A DNA stretch of 64,000 nt, taken from the NCBI GenBank assembly GCA_026713545.1, contig JAPOOG010000045.1, positions 29,316 to 93,315 of the forward strand. The letters are read 5' to 3'. The stretch comes from Bryobacterales bacterium. Its GTDB lineage: Bacteria > Acidobacteriota > Terriglobia > Bryobacterales > UBA6623. The notes beneath the pieces are model-generated. The model searched no databases. It had not been told where the DNA came from and saw only the letters and a program-made list of their open reading frames with translations. A program made the position numbers and the translations under genes. How positions within the stretch are numbered: the first letter of the stretch is position 1; each line of letters begins with the position of its first letter. Below, piece after piece: positions 19,291 to 28,169 of this stretch.

Positions 19291-20145
19291 ATGGGATGGA
19301 AGCATAGCTTGGCCGTCGCATTGCTGGTTGCTGCTGTTTGCGCCTGCAACGCACCATCGGAATCCGGACTGGCCCCCATTCCGGACGGCCTTGTCGTATT
19401 GACGTTTGACGATGGCAACAAGTCGGATATTTCGTTTGTCGCTCCCAAACTGGTGGAATACGGTTTCGGAGCGTCCTTCTATATCACCGAAGGTCTCGGG
19501 TACGAAGATGACCCGAATAAGGAGCGCTACGTCTCGTGGCAAGACGTCCGTCAACTGTATGAACTCGGGTTCGAAGTCGGTAACCATACTGGCTCCCATC
19601 CCGACATGACCAAGCTCTCCAAAGATGAGATCCGCTCTAATCTCGAACTCATCGAGCAGCGTTGCGAGCAGTACGGCATTCCCAGACCTGTTACCTTCGT
19701 GTATCCAGGATGGCGTCACAGCTTACCCGTGGTCGAAGTTCTCGCCGAAAGACAATACATTTTTGCGCGCCGAGGAGTGGGTCCCGAGTACCCTGACGCC
19801 GGCAGCGGGGCTCGCGGGCTCCCGTATGACCCTGCTCAGGATCATCCCTTCCTGATTCCGACGACCGGCTACGCAGGTCCTGAATGGGGGTTCGAGGACC
19901 TCGTATGGGCAGTGGATCAAGCAAAAGACGGCAAGATTGCCGTGCTGACGTTCCACGGAGCCCCTGCGATCGAGCACCCTTGGGTTCACACCGACCCTGA
20001 AGACTTCATTCGTTACATGGATTACCTGAAGGAGCAGGGCTGCACGGTGATCGCTATGCGGGATCTGCTGCGATATGTCGATCCGAATGTTGGTCCGGAC
20101 GATCCTTACGCGCCGATACGCAACAGACTCGCCAAAGCAGAGTAG
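19291..20145 (+). CDS. Polysaccharide deacetylase-family lipoprotein
   Basis: 284 aa from the ATG at 19291, preceded by GGAGG; it gives a lipoprotein signal (MGWKHSLAVALLVAAVCAC). The NodB-homology domain has VVLTFDDGNKSD (motif 1, catalytic base and metal Asp), NHTGSHPDM (motif 2, the two metal His residues), VYPGW (motif 3 region) and VLTFHGAP (motif 5 His). It is expected to remove N- or O-acetyl groups from an extracellular polysaccharide. An upstream in-frame extension exists but runs through the sulfatase relic and is not believable as coding. Confidence 0.9.
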   Translation: MGWKHSLAVALLVAAVCACNAPSESGLAPIPDGLVVLTFDDGNKSDISFVAPKLVEYGFGASFYITEGLGYEDDPNKERYVSWQDVRQLYELGFEVGNHTGSHPDMTKLSKDEIRSNLELIEQRCEQYGIPRPVTFVYPGWRHSLPVVEVLAERQYIFARRGVGPEYPDAGSGARGLPYDPAQDHPFLIPTTGYAGPEWGFEDLVWAVDQAKDGKIAVLTFHGAPAIEHPWVHTDPEDFIRYMDYLKEQGCTVIAMRDLLRYVDPNVGPDDPYAPIRNRLAKAE

Positions 20146-21200
20146 AAGCTGAAGTTTGGATCGGAGGTGCAGGCCACGAAGGCCGGTAACACTCCCTTGG
20201 TTGCCCTCGATACATTCCCGGACACCGCTCGCAGTTGGGCTACAGGGCCAGTCAAAAGGAAGAATGGAATCACCTCTGCCGGCTACCTTCTGACGTGCCC
20301 ACCGACATCCTTAACGGCGTTCCCGGGACGATTTCAAATCCCGACGTGCTCCTAAAAACAACACTGCTGGAGCTTGCTCGGCGGATCGCAATGAAGAGTT
20401 AGGGACTCGCTGGAGCGCGCGCAGGCACGGCTCACCGAGTGCAATCACCCGGCAAGGGCTGGCGAGGCTCAGTCTGAGACCGACAAGCAGGACAACTGAT
20501 CGTCGCGTCAACTGACTAAAATTGAACCTTGGCCAGGGACAAAAAACTAGCCACACCCTCGCAACCAGTTGAACAGACGCGACCCTTCGCGTCGCGACGA
20601 AGCACGAGACAGATCGACTACGCTGCGTTCGGCGGTTCTATTGGGTTCAATTTCGTCCGTTGCCCTGGTGAACCAGGGAGAATGTCCCTTGTTGCCTCGA
20701 GGTACTGAAGCCCTTCAGTCTTTTTTTTCTGCCCCGGCCGGCATAGCATGAGAATATCGAGGCGGGATTCTTGGCCGTGCGGAATAAGCGGAGAAAAAAT
20801 CAAGAAGGTGGTATCACGCCAATGCGTCTCCAACCAGGGCTGCACCGGCAACTCCGGCCGGCGGCATGAGCCGCGAGCCGCCCGCGTCGGCAACACGGCC
20901 TTTAAGGTTTTTCCCGAATCACGAGTCATGAAACACGAATCGCGAATCAAGGACTTTACGGCCGTCTTGGTCGCCGGAGGTGCGAAAGGGCCGCCAAACC
21001 AAAAACCGCCGCCCCGACCGCTGTGCTTGCCCACAAGTCACTGCTTGTCTGCGCTCGTTTGCGCGGCAAGGAGCGGCAAGGATCGGCAATCGTTCCGGTT
21101 TTATGGAAGACGGGGCGACAAATAGTTGGAAATGTTCTTGACAGTCCCAGGTAACGGCTTCAAACGGTGTACCCGCTTACCGATCTTGGATTGACCCCAT
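20146..21200. other. 1.05-kb gap with dispersed repeats
   Basis: No gene is supported. It contains a perfect 6-bp hairpin CCCTGG-TGAA-CCAGGG at 20663-20678, the terminator-like repeat at 20701-20729 with its downstream conserved tail, and a degenerate run of CACGAATC-type words at 20920-20958. I looked for a cobalamin riboswitch ahead of cobT and saw none. Confidence 0.6.
20701..20766 (+). terminator. Terminator-like hairpin repeat, copy 1
   Basis: GGTACTGAAG-CCCTTCAGTC followed by eight T, that is a 7-bp perfect stem (ACTGAAG/CTTCAGT) with a T-tract, as in an intrinsic terminator. The tail GCCCCGGCCGGCATAGCATG and CGAGGCGGG is shared with the copy at 58698-58763. As no gene ends nearby, it may be a mobile or dispersed repeat rather than a working terminator. 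Confidence 0.6.
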
Positions 21201-22289
21201 ATGGAACAGATCACTCTTGACAAAGCCATAAAGGAGATTGGTCCTCTAGATGGTGCGGCCGTGCGCCGTGCCGAGGCCAGACAAAGCAGTCTCACCAAAC
21301 CTCCAGGCAGCCTGGGACGGCTTGAAGACGTTTCGGTTCAACTGGCCGGCATCTTCGCCACAGAGAAGCCTCAGATCCGCGGCAAGGTAGTCATCGTTGC
21401 GGCGGCGGACCACGGCGTCGTGGCTCAGGGGGTTACAGGCTATCCCCAAGAGGTCACCACACAGATGGTGCGAAACTTCCTGCGGGGCAGCGCGGCGGTT
21501 AGTGTCATGTCAAGTCTGCTCGGCGTTCGACAGATCATTGTTGATGCCGGGATAGCAAACCATATCCAACACCACCCTGACCTCCGCACTACGTGCGCTG
21601 GACGAGGTACGTGCGACATCACTCGAGGGCCGGCCATGTCCGCTCAGCAGGCGGAGCTTTGTGTTACGGCTGGCGTGAACCTTGCGCTTGAAGCTGCCGG
21701 GTCCGGTGCGGACCTGATCGCCACTGGTGACATGGGCATCGGCAATACCACTCCTGCAAGCGCAATCACAGCCGCCATTACCGGCAGATCCCCAGAGGAA
21801 ACGACGGGACGGGGGACAGGCCGTACGCCCGATCAATTGGAGAGAAAGATTGAGGTGGTGCGGAGGGCGCTGGAAGTCAACCGGCCGGACCGCCATGACC
21901 CTCTGAACCTGTTGGAGAAAGTGGGAGGGTTCGAGATCGGTGTGCTGGCCGGCGTCGTATTGGGAGGGGCCATGATGCGGCGCGCCGTGGTTTTGGACGG
22001 TTTCATCTCCGGAGCGGCCGCGCTTCTGGCCCAACTACTGTGTCCTGCCGCGCGAGATTACATGATTGCCTCTCACAGATCGGAGGAGCGGGGACACCAA
22101 GCGGTCCTGTCGCACCTGAAGCTGTTCCCGCTTCTGGATCTGGGGATGCGTCTGGGCGAGGGAACCGGCGCCGTACTGGCGATGCCCATCATCGAAGCGG
22201 CTGCGGCATGTCTTGCCAGAATGGCCACATTTGATGAGGCGGGCGTCACGGACCGCGACAGGAAAACTCGGCCGGAGGAGGGCCAATAG
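21201..22289 (+). CDS. cobT: Nicotinate-nucleotide:dimethylbenzimidazole phosphoribosyltransferase
   Basis: 362 aa, the normal length. It makes alpha-ribazole phosphate, the lower-ligand precursor of cobalamin. Conserved segments include KPPGSLGRLED, ADHGVVAQGVTGYPQEVT, GDMGIGNTTPASAI and GFEIGVLAGV, and the catalytic Glu lies in RLGEGTGA near the C-terminus. It is first in a tight operon with cobS (2 bp) and cobU (4 bp). It fits a cell that finishes or salvages cobinamide; no corrin-ring genes are in the window. Confidence 0.97.
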   Translation: MEQITLDKAIKEIGPLDGAAVRRAEARQSSLTKPPGSLGRLEDVSVQLAGIFATEKPQIRGKVVIVAAADHGVVAQGVTGYPQEVTTQMVRNFLRGSAAVSVMSSLLGVRQIIVDAGIANHIQHHPDLRTTCAGRGTCDITRGPAMSAQQAELCVTAGVNLALEAAGSGADLIATGDMGIGNTTPASAITAAITGRSPEETTGRGTGRTPDQLERKIEVVRRALEVNRPDRHDPLNLLEKVGGFEIGVLAGVVLGGAMMRRAVVLDGFISGAAALLAQLLCPAARDYMIASHRSEERGHQAVLSHLKLFPLLDLGMRLGEGTGAVLAMPIIEAAAACLARMATFDEAGVTDRDRKTRPEEGQ

Positions 22290-22291
22290 CC

Positions 22292-23044
22292 ATGAACGGC
22301 CTACGGTCCGCCATTGGTTTTCTGACGATTCTCCCCATTGCGCCGAGGGGCTCAGCGGAAAATTTCGCCGCGGCCCGCACTTGGTTTCCACTAGTGGGAC
22401 TCTTGCTTGGAGCGATACTGGCGGGGGCAGACCTGCTGATGAATGGGCCTTTCCCGCTTCTTTTGGCCAGTGCCCTTCTGACGGTTGCTCTTGCGTTGAT
22501 GACCCGGGCCTTGCATCTGGACGGCTTCATGGATACCTGCGACGCGCTGTTTGGAGGTTTCGAGCGCGAGCGGCGACTGGAGATACTCAGAGACCCTCAT
22601 GTGGGAGCATTTGCCGTGGTGGGAGTCATCAGTCTGTTGCTCATCAAGTTTACGGCTATCGCCGCACTGCCCCAGGTGAACAGGACGGCAATTTTGATGC
22701 TCTTTCCCTGTCTGTCTCGCTGGGGGATGCTGCTGGTGATGGAACTGTTTCCCTACGTCAGAAGCAAAGGTCTGGGCACGATGTTTCTGGGGGCACGAGG
22801 CAAGTGGCCTTTGATCGGAGGGCTTGGCATTACTCTATCGGCCGCCATTATGCTCGCTGGAATACCGGGAGTCGTTCTTTTCGTCATGGCCAGTTTCATC
22901 GCCTGGGCTGTCGGGTCGTGGGCCGCCAGGTTGCTGGGCGGTCTCACGGGAGACATCTATGGAGCCGTCAACGAGGTCTCTGAAGCATCCGTGCTTATTC
23001 TCGTCGCGGTCCTGTCCGCCGGCTCATCGATATGTCAGGGTTGA
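22292..23044 (+). CDS. cobS: Adenosylcobinamide-GDP ribazoletransferase
   Basis: 250 aa integral membrane enzyme. It joins adenosylcobinamide-GDP to alpha-ribazole (phosphate) as the last step of the nucleotide-loop pathway. The N-terminus MNGLRSAIGFLTILPI and the acidic motif HLDGFMDTCDALFGG are family hallmarks; six or so hydrophobic helices follow. A GGAGG ribosome site overlaps the end of cobT, so translation is probably coupled. Cys/Arg variations are unremarkable. Confidence 0.96.
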   Translation: MNGLRSAIGFLTILPIAPRGSAENFAAARTWFPLVGLLLGAILAGADLLMNGPFPLLLASALLTVALALMTRALHLDGFMDTCDALFGGFERERRLEILRDPHVGAFAVVGVISLLLIKFTAIAALPQVNRTAILMLFPCLSRWGMLLVMELFPYVRSKGLGTMFLGARGKWPLIGGLGITLSAAIMLAGIPGVVLFVMASFIAWAVGSWAARLLGGLTGDIYGAVNEVSEASVLILVAVLSAGSSICQG

Positions 23045-23048
23045 AACC

Positions 23049-23648
23049 TTGAAAAAGGAACTCATTCTCATCCTCGGTGGCGCACGTTCGGGCAAGAGCG
23101 CCTTTGCCGAAAGACTTGCCCGTCAGGGTAGGCGCGTGCTGTTCGTCGCCACAGCGGAGGCACGTGACGAAGACATGAAACGCCGTATAGCCTTCCATCG
23201 TGAGCGGCGTCCTTCGGCCTGGGACACTCTGGAGGAACCTGTGGATCTGGTTGCGGCGCTTCGCCCCGTCCTGGATCGCTATGACACGTTTCTGCTGGAC
23301 TGCCTCACCCTCTGGGTCAGCAACCTGCTGCTCAGCAAGCAGAACAACACGAACGCGAGCACTGAAATTCTGGACTCTACCGGACGATTGATGGATCTTA
23401 TCGAAGAGACGGAGGCAACCTGGATACTTGTCAGCAACGAAGTAGGCTTGGGCATCGTGCCGCCTTCAGTGCTGGGTCGCGCCTACCGTGACACTCTGGG
23501 ACAAGTGAATCAAGCCGCGGCATCCCGCGCAAACAGAGTCTGTCTCATGACAGCAGGGCTGACCCTGGAATTGAAGTCCTTGGGTGCTCGTCCTTACACC
23601 GAATGGGACTTCGACCCGTTATCGGTTGATACGGAAGCCGGTCAATGA
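23049..23648 (+). CDS. cobU: Adenosylcobinamide kinase / phosphate guanylyltransferase
   Basis: 199 aa from a TTG start at 23049, 4 bp after cobS; no ATG or GTG gives a family-like N-terminus. The P-loop is GGARSGKSAFAE at the very beginning, as in CobU. The His that accepts GMP lies in IAFHRERRP. SNEVGLGIVPPS, the segment characteristic of CobU/CobP, and AYRDTLGQVNQ follow. It activates cobinamide for CobS. The order T-S-U in one unit makes this a complete nucleotide-loop assembly module apart from CobC. Confidence 0.95.
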   Translation: MKKELILILGGARSGKSAFAERLARQGRRVLFVATAEARDEDMKRRIAFHRERRPSAWDTLEEPVDLVAALRPVLDRYDTFLLDCLTLWVSNLLLSKQNNTNASTEILDSTGRLMDLIEETEATWILVSNEVGLGIVPPSVLGRAYRDTLGQVNQAAASRANRVCLMTAGLTLELKSLGARPYTEWDFDPLSVDTEAGQ

Positions 23649-23663
23649 GTAAAACGACCTTAT

Positions 23664-23775
23664 TCAGACACGTGTGCCATGGGTAGTGGTCCCTGAGCAG
23701 GCCGTAGCGAGTTGTGTGTAGACGGCCGAAGGCATATGGGCGTCGGTGAACGTAATCTCATGGGCGGCCTGGCCG
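23664..23775 (-). pseudogene. Sulfatase relic (active-site region)
   Basis: The minus strand encodes HEITFTDAHMPSAVYT and then, after a one-base shift, TRYGLLRDHYPWHT, matching QGITFTDAHTPSAVCTPTRYGLLTGRYAWRT of the intact sulfatase at 17529-18986. The catalytic Cys has become Tyr and the frame is broken, so this is non-functional. It lies in the gap between cobU and the aminotransferase gene. Confidence 0.75.
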
Positions 23776-23882
23776 AGATACCGGGATCGTTCACGGACGC
23801 CGAGCGGCCCCAAACCAGGGGATTCCGGTGTCCCGAAAATGTTGAGATAGAATGAACGTTTTTTCTCCCTCGTGAGGTAGCC

Positions 23883-25274
23883 ATGCCTGCCTACTCCCTT
23901 GAACCACGGACCGTCCCACATGTCGAGACCGAGTTCCGTCGGATCGCGACCCCGCTGCCTGTCCCCGAGTCGGTACCTCTGATCCAGCGTTTGCAGGCCG
24001 CCGAACCCCGCGCGATGCAGGGTCAGCCACCAGTGATCTGGGACCAGGCAGAGGGCTTTCTGGTTCGGGATCGCTGGGGTAACCAATGGATCGACTGGTC
24101 GTCGGGTGTCCTCATTGCGAATGCCGGCCACAACGCTCCACACGTCAACGAGGCGATCCGAAAGCAGGTCGAGCACGGCCTGCTCACGAACTATTGCTTC
24201 CCGAGCGAAGCCCGTTTGGCCCTTGTCGAGCGGCTGGCTTCACTGCTTCCGGAACCGTTGAAGAAGATATTCCTTCTCACGACGGGCTCTGAAACGGTGG
24301 AGTGTGCGATCAAGCTTTGCCGCACCTACGGCGCGAGTGTCGGCAGCTCACGGAAGAACTTTATCGTCTCGTTCGCGAACGCCTTCCACGGAAGGACCCT
24401 GGGCTCCCAGCAGGCAGGCGGAATCCCGGCGCTGAAGGAGTGGATCGGCCATCTTGATCCGGGTTTCGTCCAACTCCCGTTTCCTGACGGCTTTCGGCAA
24501 ACGGATACGAGCTTTGAGGCGTTCGAGCGGGGACTGCGGGAGCAGGATGTTGACTTCGATACAGTTGCGGGTGTGATACTCGAGACCTATCAGGGAGCAG
24601 AAGCAGCGTTTGCACCCGTAGACTTCATGAAAAACTTGAGGAAGTGGTGTGATCGCCACAAGGCATTGCTTGTGTGCGATGAGGTGCAAGCGGGCTTTGG
24701 CCGTACGGGTACCTTCTGGGGCTTCGAACACTACGGCATAGTGCCGGATCTGGCCTGCTTCGGAAAGGGAATTACCGGTTCACTACCCTTGGCGGCTGTG
24801 GCGGGCCGCTCAGACGTGATAGATCTGCATTCTCCGGGCAGCATGACTTCGACTCATACGGGCAACCCGGTTTGCTGTGCCGCCGCGCTTGCGAGTATCG
24901 AGACAATTATCGATGAGGACTTGACGGGAAATTCGCACCGAATGGGCGAGGTTCTTCACAGTAAACTTCACGACCTGAAAAAGGAATACGAAGAGGTAGC
25001 CACGGTGTTGGGCAAAGGCTTGGTCGCGGGATTCGTGATTGAGGATCCACAAACAGGTTCACCGGATGGCGCTTTGGCATTCGACATCGTGAGGCGTTCG
25101 GTCGAGAAAGGCCTCTTGATGTTCAGTCCTGTCGGTCCCGGTGGAGGCACGGTCAAGATCTGTCCTCCTCTGATGATTATCGAGGAGGCTCTTGACGACT
25201 CGCTGGCTGCATTTCGAGAGGCGGTCAAGGAGGCAGTAACAGCCCGTAGCGCTGAACCGATTAGTGTCACGTAG
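23883..25274 (+). CDS. Class III pyridoxal-phosphate aminotransferase (GABA-transaminase type)
   Basis: 463 aa. The PLP-binding elements are in place: TTGSETVECAIKLCR (phosphate binding), FHGRT, VCDEVQAGFGRTG (the Asp that pairs with the pyridine nitrogen), and the Schiff-base Lys in ACFGKGITGSLPLAAV. THTGNPVCCAAAL near the C-terminal third is also canonical. Best matched to aspartate-aminotransferase-family enzymes acting on omega-amino acids such as 4-aminobutyrate; the exact substrate is uncertain. No succinate-semialdehyde dehydrogenase is adjacent. Its leader region includes the sulfatase relic. Confidence 0.9.
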   Translation: MPAYSLEPRTVPHVETEFRRIATPLPVPESVPLIQRLQAAEPRAMQGQPPVIWDQAEGFLVRDRWGNQWIDWSSGVLIANAGHNAPHVNEAIRKQVEHGLLTNYCFPSEARLALVERLASLLPEPLKKIFLLTTGSETVECAIKLCRTYGASVGSSRKNFIVSFANAFHGRTLGSQQAGGIPALKEWIGHLDPGFVQLPFPDGFRQTDTSFEAFERGLREQDVDFDTVAGVILETYQGAEAAFAPVDFMKNLRKWCDRHKALLVCDEVQAGFGRTGTFWGFEHYGIVPDLACFGKGITGSLPLAAVAGRSDVIDLHSPGSMTSTHTGNPVCCAAALASIETIIDEDLTGNSHRMGEVLHSKLHDLKKEYEEVATVLGKGLVAGFVIEDPQTGSPDGALAFDIVRRSVEKGLLMFSPVGPGGGTVKICPPLMIIEEALDDSLAAFREAVKEAVTARSAEPISVT

Positions 25275-25545
25275 CTTCTTCACGGTACTATCGGATAGCT
25301 TCCAAACTCTCCCAACCGTCCGCGCTCTAGATACGCTCGGGTTATGACTCCGGTTTCTGCGGGCGCAACTTCACGTAGGTTCAGGGCTTCGGCATGGGCC
25401 CTCTGTTGCGGCATTGCTGACTGCCTCGAAGTGAAGACGTCAACGGGGCGACGAACAATTGATTGAGCGGCCGGGCGTTTTCTCCGAAAGCAGTATCGCC
25501 CAGGAATCGGGACAGCCATACTATCGCCCTGTCCCCGAACAGATC

Positions 25546-26442
25546 CTATTCGACCCCGAAAGTTTTCCGCTCCTCGTAGGTTTGCTCGCCCAGACGATCG
25601 TTGATCCTCAGGGCGATCTGATAGCGTCCCGGCAAGAGCGTCTTGTCGAGGTCGAGACGGAACGTGGCCGGCAGCCAGCGGCGGGGATAGAATGGCGCGC
25701 CCTGCTCGTCTTGCGGCCGAAAGTTGAACAGCACCTTGCCCTCGTTGTCCAAGAACTGCAACGTGGCGTGAACATCGAAGGAGTTCGTTTCCGTCAGCTG
25801 ATAGCCCGTGATGAAGAACTCTCCCCAGATCGTGTCTCCCGGACGAAAAAGGGCTTGCTCGTAAGGTGCGCCTCCTTCTGTCCTTGTCAGTACAAACCGT
25901 CGAATGGTCAATTCTCTTCCAGGCGAGACGCTCTCGCCGTGCACGCGAATCGCCACCTTGCGCTCGACCGTTACTGGCTTCAGTTCGTCGGTCACTCGGA
26001 CGGTAACGGTGTAGAGGCCTTCCTCTGCGTGGCCCGGAATCGCAGGCGAATGCCGAATGATCGGCCGCCAATTCTTGTCCTGCGGAGCGAGTTCGGTGTC
26101 GACACTCCCTGCCTCGGCCATCACAAAGCGGTCCCCGGAAGGCCCGAATGAATCGATGCGCCAGGTGATCCACACCCGGTCGAATTCGCCGCGGCTATAG
26201 CCGTCCACTAGGAACCGCAGATGCACCGTCTCTCCCGGAAAAAAATCACTGTCAAGAGGGATCGGGTAGCCGTTCTCACTATCGAGGATGTCAGCCTGAG
26301 TGATGGAGAAGGGCTTGGGAGGCTTCTGGCGGCGCTGGGCTTCCGCCGGATTCGTATACACCAAACCAGCCAGCATCACGGCCAGCGTCATCAGCGCCGC
26401 CAAGCTACGCCTGAACGACCATTCCTGCCGGAGCAGTCTCAT
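25546..26442 (-). CDS. Secreted protein of unknown function
   Basis: 298 aa with an N-terminal export segment (SLAALMTLAVMLAGLVYTNPAEA). The rest is beta-rich and appears to have two immunoglobulin-like domains: one around FFPGETVHLRFLVDGYSR, a second around FRPGDTIWGEFFITGYQL. The repeated F-x-P-G-[ED]-T pattern at the same place in each suggests an internal duplication. A family name is not recognised. Its start overlaps the end of thiI by 38 bp on the same strand, so the two may be cotranscribed, though a functional link is not obvious. Confidence 0.75.
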   Translation of the reverse strand: MRLLRQEWSFRRSLAALMTLAVMLAGLVYTNPAEAQRRQKPPKPFSITQADILDSENGYPIPLDSDFFPGETVHLRFLVDGYSRGEFDRVWITWRIDSFGPSGDRFVMAEAGSVDTELAPQDKNWRPIIRHSPAIPGHAEEGLYTVTVRVTDELKPVTVERKVAIRVHGESVSPGRELTIRRFVLTRTEGGAPYEQALFRPGDTIWGEFFITGYQLTETNSFDVHATLQFLDNEGKVLFNFRPQDEQGAPFYPRRWLPATFRLDLDKTLLPGRYQIALRINDRLGEQTYEERKTFGVE

Positions 26443-27682
26443 ACCTTGATCTTCGTTCCTCCGAGCGCTGTAGGTTCACCTTCCCCGCACGATACTCGTA
26501 TACCTCTTTACGCCGCGCATAGAATGCGCGTTTCACCAATGCCGGAATATCGAGTGCGGACTCCGCTGCATCAAGTTCTCCGACTGTCGAAAAGATACGC
26601 GGGCTCTTTGGAAGATAGAGCGGACAGCAATCTGTGAACGGCTCGCTCGAGATTTCGTAGGTGCCGATTCTACGTGCAGTGTCGAGGATTTCCTGTTTAT
26701 CATCGCCAGCGAGCGGACGGTAGACAGGCATCGTCGCGACCCCTCCAACGGCCTCCATGTTCTGCAGAGTTTGGGAAGCGACTTGCGCGATGCTGTCGCC
26801 GGTAACAGTACCGTGTGAACGGGTGTGGCGGGCGATGCGCTCGGCGATGCGCAGCATGAGCCGACGATAAAGCAGAATCCGCAAGGCCTGAGGCGCCAAC
26901 GCTACGACCTGCTGTTGCACTTCGGTGAAGGGAACCAAGAAGAGCTGTGATCTCCCCTGGTAAGGCGTCAGAACTTGGACCAACTTTTGAGCGATCGGCG
27001 GGCTGTCTTCGCCCGGTTGCGCCGGGTTGCCATAAAAATGGACAAAACAAAGTCGCACGCCGCGACGCAGGATCTTGTAAGCGGCTACGGTCGAGTCGAA
27101 GCCACCGGACAGCAGACATACCAGCTTGCCTGCGGTGCCGGTCGGCAGCCCGCCCAAGCCGGGAATCTTCTCGGTGTAGACCAATGCGCGCTGATTCAAG
27201 ATTTCCACATGGCAGGTGCTGTCTGGGTGGTCGAGGTCGACCTTGACGGGTCGGCCGGCCTCACGCGCTCTTTCCTCGATACGGCGTCCGAGTTGGTGAT
27301 GGATATCGGCCGCCCGGAACGGTATATCTTTCCGCGAACGCTTGGCGCGGACAGCAAAGGTCTGGAACGGGGCCTTGAGCATGAGTTCCGCGCCGCGTTC
27401 GACAATCTGGTCGAGTTGGGGTGGGAACTCCTGAGCAATTGCCAGGTAAGCAATGCCCGGAATCTTCGTCAGCCGTTGAACAGCCTCCTGCGTAATCGTC
27501 TCAGGGGCATGGTCGCCGCTGGCGTCAAGCCAAGCTAGTATGCGGTTCTCTTCATGACGGACGGTCCGGATCGGAAGTCCATCCAAAGCATATTCAACAG
27601 CTTCTTTTAGTTTTGAAATGAAAAACTTACGGTTGTATCCTTTGAGCCAGATCTCATGGTAGTGAAGAATCAGGACCGGCAT
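26405..27682 (-). CDS. thiI: tRNA 4-thiouridine sulfurtransferase ThiI (short form)
   Basis: 425 aa. N-terminal ferredoxin-like and THUMP domain (LHYHEIWLKGYNRKFF, HPDSTCHVEILNQRALVY), followed by the PP-loop ATP-pyrophosphatase domain with LLSGGFDSTVAAYKILRRG. A conserved segment GTVTGDSIAQVASQTLQNM follows, and the catalytic Cys region is FTDCCPLYLPK. The C-terminal rhodanese domain of the E. coli enzyme is absent, as in many bacteria, so sulfur must come through this Cys or a partner desulfurase. It makes s4U8 in tRNA and possibly supports thiazole synthesis; no thi operon is adjacent. Confidence 0.95.
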   Translation of the reverse strand: MPVLILHYHEIWLKGYNRKFFISKLKEAVEYALDGLPIRTVRHEENRILAWLDASGDHAPETITQEAVQRLTKIPGIAYLAIAQEFPPQLDQIVERGAELMLKAPFQTFAVRAKRSRKDIPFRAADIHHQLGRRIEERAREAGRPVKVDLDHPDSTCHVEILNQRALVYTEKIPGLGGLPTGTAGKLVCLLSGGFDSTVAAYKILRRGVRLCFVHFYGNPAQPGEDSPPIAQKLVQVLTPYQGRSQLFLVPFTEVQQQVVALAPQALRILLYRRLMLRIAERIARHTRSHGTVTGDSIAQVASQTLQNMEAVGGVATMPVYRPLAGDDKQEILDTARRIGTYEISSEPFTDCCPLYLPKSPRIFSTVGELDAAESALDIPALVKRAFYARRKEVYEYRAGKVNLQRSEERRSRYETAPAGMVVQA

Positions 27683-27836
27683 AGGGAAAGATCCGGTTCG
27701 GTAGAGGTCGGCAACTCATTATAACGACGGATCATATATGCGTTTCCGTGCGTTGCAGGCTGTTGGAGAACATCGGAGTGCGGTGCCGCTCATGCCTCGT
27801 GCGCTAGGATAGGGATGAGGCGAGTCAGGGTTCACC

Positions 27837-28118
27837 ATGGAACAAAACGATTTCATGCAGGGTTCCGCTTCTACGGGGCTGGCGGTTCTGGATCAGTTGG
27901 AGAACAGGTTGCAGGGCGTAATCGAGCAATTCCGGGGTTCCCGTCAGCGACAGATGGCTGCTGAACAGGACGCAGCCAAAGCCAAGAATCAGTTGGCCCA
28001 AAAGGAAGAGGAAATCCAGCGTCTGGCCCGGGAAGTAGAGGAGTTATGCTCCGAGCGCGACCAGGTACGACAGCGCATCGAAACTTTGCTTGGCCAAGTC
28101 GAGGCTCTAGGAGCTTAG
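27837..28118 (+). CDS. Small coiled-coil protein (ZapB-like)
   Basis: 93 aa, almost entirely helical. After a short Ser/Gly-rich head, residues about 17-88 form one coiled coil (LENRLQGVIEQF, KNQLAQKEEEIQRLAREVEE). It lies 51 bp upstream of zapA on the same strand. A short coiled-coil gene directly before zapA is a recurrent arrangement, and those proteins are thought to work like ZapB in bridging ZapA to the FtsZ ring. The function here rests on context and shape, not on sequence identity. Confidence 0.75.
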   Translation: MEQNDFMQGSASTGLAVLDQLENRLQGVIEQFRGSRQRQMAAEQDAAKAKNQLAQKEEEIQRLAREVEELCSERDQVRQRIETLLGQVEALGA

Positions 28119-28169
28119 TTCTGAAATCCGTCGACGTGCTCGCAACCCCTTTTTGAGGGCAGGAGTCGT

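Noticed and set aside
20146..21200. Cobalamin riboswitch ahead of cobT
   Set aside because: I looked for the B12 box (GCCACTG context) and its partner helices on the plus strand and saw neither; only repeats are present.
25280..26173. An apparent 297-codon frame overlapping the secreted protein gene on the same strand
   Set aside because: Arg-rich shadow; the overlapping frame has a signal peptide and ordered domains.
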